Of a stretch of DNA of 54,022 nt, positions 53,701 through 54,022 are shown in pieces. The notes beneath the pieces are model-generated. The model was not told the DNA's origin. It ran no database searches and was given only the letters and a program-made list of their open reading frames with translations. Position 1 is the first letter of the stretch. The number at the start of each line of letters is the position of its first letter. A program made the translations under genes and the position numbers. Origin of the DNA: Algoriphagus sp. (GTDB taxonomy: Bacteria; Bacteroidota; Bacteroidia; Cytophagales; Cyclobacteriaceae); contig JAQSDM010000014.1 in NCBI GenBank assembly GCA_029945945.1, positions 1 to 54,022 on the forward strand, given 5' to 3'.

Positions 53701-54022
53701 GAATTAAAAGATTGGGGTTGGGGAAAAGTAGTTCATCCGGATGAGAAGGATGAGTTGAATAAACAATGGACAAAGTCTTTATTAACCGGTCAGAACTTCG
53801 AAATGGAGTTCCGCATTTTAAATAGAAACGGCGAATACCGCTGGCATCTTTGCCGGTCTAACCCTTTGAAAGATGAAAACGGAAAAATAAATAATTGGCT
53901 GGCAGCTGTTACCGAAATACAAAAAATAAAAGAAGAAGAACAGCGTAAAGGAGAATTTATTAAAATGGTCAGCCATGAGCTAAAGACACCAGTTACTTCC
54001 ATAAAGGGGTATGTGCAATTAC
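50749..54022 (+). CDS. Multi-PAS sensor histidine kinase, 3' end outside the window (kinase 8)
   Basis: The frame runs from ATG 50749 to the right edge without a stop (1091 codons visible). It has no signal peptide or membrane helix. An N-terminal PAS-like domain of the type starting GELGKLIRAKDWSKTALG (about 12-165) is followed by about seven PAS/PAC units, near 175-300, 307-425, 432-550, 564-685, 692-805, 819-935 and 947-1060, many with the PAC-type ending of the DITE/DVTE kind. The DHp His is at about residue 1076 (MVSHELKTPVTSIKGY), a HisKA of the HELKTP class and quite unlike the HEI[KQ]NPLN kinases at the other end of the window. The ATPase domain lies beyond the edge. PAS domains may bind haem, flavin or small ligands; which ones is not visible. 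Confidence 0.92.
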   Translation, partial: MTTTTTAENNFSFIQSGGELGKLIRAKDWSKTALGNPSSWPPCLGTLVGMMLENPFGMMICWGKEYIQIYNDGYRPIFGAIKHPTALGNSSRETFAEIWETIGPLFDEVMQGNPVRITDFETTLNRNGYLETCYFDFSYSPIRLENGEVGGLLITVLETTNKKKAATELQESKDKLKFAIEAAQLGTWEFNPLSNKFTANERLKEWFGLLPQNEIELNHALNVITEEDRARVVTSIKNSLEYHSGGIYQEQYSIIHPISKKETIVRAKGRAWFNDEKVAYRFNGILEDVTEEVIAQGKIKESEVFNKTILESSPDCVKVLDLNGAITFINLNGVCILEGENKEFFLNRDWLTFWGDETKPTIKNAISQALQGRNSHFQAKAATVKGTQKCWDVIVTPIIDTKGNIVSVLATSRDVTEIQESQELIKENEIRFRTLADNMSQLAWMSNENGSRCWYNQRWYDYTGTSIEDMSIDGWKKVHHPERVDQILQKMHNCWDSGEIWEDTVKLKSKQGDFRWFLSRAVPIKDENGKTIRWFGTNTDITEQKELIEKLNTSVDKLRLYEKVVVNTNDAVLITEAEPIDFPGPKILYVNNALCLQTGYTEEEVIGQTAWMFQGTATNRKELDKIRIALHNKVPVKAELINYKKNGEEFIVQTEIIPLLDEDGTLTHFVAVQKDITDQVVANKKNQESELRFRQLSDQAPMWVWMADENVNVLYANPQVLNFIGIEEVSQFTGNVWEQVVHPDDIQMVYKSFGEASLFQKEISFDLRVKNAITGLYEWFFIKAVPRFENRKFAGFIGTALNIHEQKSTVSLLEYRKALLEAFHESSNDGILLVDTKGAIISYNHRFVEIWNMPQYIVDTKDDKAALDFAMTQLESPEKFIERIIMLYKHPEQNSKDELTFKDGKIIERHGFPVKSQDGSNYAWSWTFRDITDIKKTSAALKESEETFRKLSELMPEKVSRTDGEGNAVYYNQSWLDYTGLSFEELKDWGWGKVVHPDEKDELNKQWTKSLLTGQNFEMEFRILNRNGEYRWHLCRSNPLKDENGKINNWLAAVTEIQKIKEEEQRKGEFIKMVSHELKTPVTSIKGYVQL

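Overview
The window looks like chromosomal DNA of a Bacteroidota bacterium, most likely order Cytophagales near Cyclobacteriaceae/Algoriphagus (inference). The evidence is a secreted protease with a C-terminal T9SS sorting domain, lipoproteins with short lipoboxes, histidine kinases built on a TPR or two-component-propeller plus Y_Y_Y chassis, DUF4221-like lipoproteins, few Shine-Dalgarno sequences, and promoter-like boxes of the TTTG/TAnnTTTG type.

Region 1 (3-26035) is a signalling island. It holds seven histidine kinases whose transmitter modules are near copies of one another (His in a GIAHEI[KQ]NPLNFVNNF box), fused to different inputs: a cytosolic coiled coil, periplasmic TPRs, four membrane helices, or a periplasmic beta-propeller. 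None has a receiver or DNA-binding domain in the part seen. They are followed by three nearly identical stand-alone receiver proteins and a receiver-adenylate/guanylate cyclase, so the likely output is phosphotransfer to a shared receiver pool and cyclic-nucleotide synthesis (inference). A 2055-residue secreted subtilase/sedolisin-like protease with an unusual hexapeptide-repeat insert lies between the first two kinases. A small acidic membrane protein with VDPART repeats is encoded on the opposite strand between kinases 3 and 4.

Region 2 (26253-34241) holds a secreted PD40/amidohydrolase, an unrecognised 225-residue protein, a YitT-family membrane protein and a pair of paralogous DUF4221-like lipoproteins.

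Region 3 (34314-40917, minus strand) is a complete eboABCDEF cluster: EboA, TatD-like EboB, UbiA-like EboC, dehydroquinate-synthase-like EboD, TIM-barrel EboE and alkaline-phosphatase-superfamily EboF. In cyanobacteria ebo genes are linked to export of a scytonemin precursor to the periplasm. No scaffold-synthesis gene is visible here, so the substrate is unknown.

Region 4 (41282-43500) carries a hexapeptide acetyltransferase and a secreted M28 peptidase. Region 5 (about 43.56-50.5 kb) looks like an accessory segment. It holds an NmrA reductase, a zinc alcohol dehydrogenase-esterase operon, an FMN alpha-hydroxy-acid oxidase and an RsgA-type GTPase, separated by long gene-poor or decayed stretches. 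It is bounded by two direct, partly decayed copies of the same short coding sequence. The window ends inside a very large multi-PAS histidine kinase (50749 onward), whose transmitter is of a different type from the kinases in region 1.
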